In this document: positions 62,940-64,000 of the stretch, one piece after another
Layout of the letters: every line of letters begins with the position of its first letter
Numbering within the stretch: the stretch's first letter is position 1
Source: Flavobacteriales bacterium
Lineage (GTDB): Bacteria; Bacteroidota; Bacteroidia; Flavobacteriales_F; PHOS-HE28
DNA length: 64,000 bases
Direction of reading: 5' to 3'
Assembly (NCBI GenBank): GCA_016713875.1
Contig: JADJOI010000003.1
Coordinates: forward strand, 2,852,001-2,916,000
Notes under the pieces: model-generated
Database searches by the model: none
Seen by the model: the letters and a program-made list of their open reading frames with translations, nothing else
What the model was told of the DNA's origin: nothing
Program-made: the position numbers and the translations under genes

Positions 62940-64000
62940 ATGCGCTACAACTCCTCCCGCACCTTGATCCCGCTTCTTGCCATCGCTTACACCCCACAGC
63001 TGGTGAGCGCGCAATACGAGGACGACGCACGATACGAGATCCACGCACCGAGCCCCCAGGCCACGATCGAGGTAGCGAACGCGGCGGTCGTATCGCCCGT
63101 CCACCAAACCCCTCCGGCGTGTGTCGTCCTTCCGGCCGCTCCGGCCCCTGCGAACGGTGGCAACTACTCCCTTCAGTTCCTGGGTGGCATCAATCCCAAG
63201 GACCCCGTGCTGGATTCCATCAAGCAGGTGAAGAACGCCCTGACCGCGGATGCAGGGGCGACGGACCACCGGAGCGGAGGCTTCGGCGGGGTGAAGGCCG
63301 ATACACCCGACCTCGGCTACAGCTTCGATTCCAATACGCAATCCTACTCATGGCCCATGGACAACAGCCTGGCCATTTCGGACCAGGATGTCATCGTGGC
63401 CGCGAGCAATGGCGGAGTGATGATCCATCGATATGATGGCACACTGCTGGCCTCCTACGACTGGACGCAGTTCGCAGGAGAGCCCTGTTTCGACCCGAGA
63501 GTGTTCTATGATGCCGTGGACAATAGGTTCGTAATGGTCGCCCTGCATGGGAACACGCCCGCAACGTCGAAGCTCAAGGTCATGTTCTCCCCTTCGATCG
63601 ACCCCGTGCAACCCTGGTACATCTACGACATCACCGCGGCCAGCGTGGCCAACTACATCGGTACAGGGAAGTGGTTCGACTACCCCACCCTGGGAATATC
63701 CGAAGATGAAGTGTTCGTTTCGGTGGATGTGCGCAACAGCGGCTTCGTGGAGAACGTGGTCTTCCAGATGGACCACTCGGACGGGTATGCAGGCAGCCCC
63801 ATGAACTGGGTGATCTGGACGGGGATCTCGAACAGTCCCTTTTCGACCTACCACCTCACCGCCGCCCCTAACGGCTGGTCAGGCCGCATGAGCAAAGGGC
63901 AGTACTTCGTGCTCTCCGCATCAGGCGGAGGCAGCAGCGTCCGCATCTTCAGGATAACCGAGAAGATCGGCAACGATCCGGTGATGAACAGCTGGACCGT
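62940..64000 (+). CDS. Secreted protein of unknown function, 3' end cut by the window edge
   Basis: 353 codons are visible and open to the end. A signal peptide (M-R-Y-N-S-S-R-T-L-I-P-L-L-A-I-A) ends Val-Ser-Ala-Gln. A Pro/Ala-rich linker is followed by a domain with S-N-G-G-V-M-I-H-R-Y-D-G-T, F-D-P-R-V-F-Y-D-A-V-D-N-R-F-V-M-V, W-F-D-Y-P-T-L-G-I-S-E-D-E-V-F-V-S-V, a repeat style seen in seven-bladed propeller-like extracellular proteins of Bacteroidota. A T9SS tail would be expected beyond the window. Confidence 0.85.
   Translation, partial: MRYNSSRTLIPLLAIAYTPQLVSAQYEDDARYEIHAPSPQATIEVANAAVVSPVHQTPPACVVLPAAPAPANGGNYSLQFLGGINPKDPVLDSIKQVKNALTADAGATDHRSGGFGGVKADTPDLGYSFDSNTQSYSWPMDNSLAISDQDVIVAASNGGVMIHRYDGTLLASYDWTQFAGEPCFDPRVFYDAVDNRFVMVALHGNTPATSKLKVMFSPSIDPVQPWYIYDITAASVANYIGTGKWFDYPTLGISEDEVFVSVDVRNSGFVENVVFQMDHSDGYAGSPMNWVIWTGISNSPFSTYHLTAAPNGWSGRMSKGQYFVLSASGGGSSVRIFRITEKIGNDPVMNSWT

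Overview
This window is GC-rich chromosomal DNA of a member of the Bacteroidota, most likely an uncultured Flavobacteriales lineage of the kind recovered from wastewater (the lineage is inference). The support is: type IX secretion system (T9SS) C-terminal domains of type A and type B, a TonB-dependent receptor with a carboxypeptidase-like N-terminal domain, LytTR response regulators, periplasmic-TPR histidine kinases, promoter -7 boxes of the Bacteroidota form TAnnTTTG, and a Bacteroidota-type asparaginyl-tRNA synthetase. No tRNA, rRNA, CRISPR array or phage was recognised.

Layout. 0-6.5 kb: a broken unknown gene, a large TPR lipoprotein-like secreted protein, a Crp/Fnr regulator and a TonB receptor ended by a strong terminator. 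6.5-19.7 kb (mostly minus strand): two paralogous three-gene operons, each encoding a secreted seven-repeat DPGPG protein, a periplasmic-TPR HisKA_2 histidine kinase and a LytTR response regulator; a T9SS beta-helix protein and a DUF1569 protein lie between them. 19.8-25 kb: lipoprotein, aldo/keto reductase, RidA, a HepT/MntA toxin-antitoxin pair inserted behind ridA with a duplicated ridA tail, a DinB-like protein and a DASS anion transporter preceded by stacked hairpins. 25-31.7 kb: a complete TetR-TolC-adaptor-RND efflux operon. 32-36.3 kb: a decayed secreted repeat protein carrying a 161-bp MITE, next to a frameshifted paralogue. 36.4-43.4 kb: three tandem NarL-type histidine kinases with near-identical kinase domains plus one LuxR-type response regulator. 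43.5-51.4 kb: a tightly coupled operon of secreted proteins (delta-60 repeat, T9SS tail protein, two S74 autoproteolytic fibre-like proteins) ending in a periplasmic-TPR adenylyl cyclase. 51.4-56.6 kb: asnS, then a 151-bp-period palindromic repeat array split by a GIY-YIG nuclease gene, a fibronectin III protein, a 21-bp-period repeat array and a small secreted OB-like protein. 56.6-64 kb: LytS-type kinase with LytTR regulator, a type B T9SS PKD protein, repeat debris and a truncated secreted protein.

How the genes work together. The dominant theme is signal transduction from the periplasm coupled to surface proteins: seven receptors share a signal peptide, periplasmic TPRs and one membrane helix, but carry four different output domains (HisKA_2, NarL-type, LytS-type, class III cyclase). 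Three of the four secreted repeat proteins lie beside such kinases and share a C-terminal module of about 240 residues ending in QLP. I consider this module with its kinase/regulator partners, and the GIY-YIG gene embedded in a strictly periodic palindromic array, the two best candidates for undescribed systems here.
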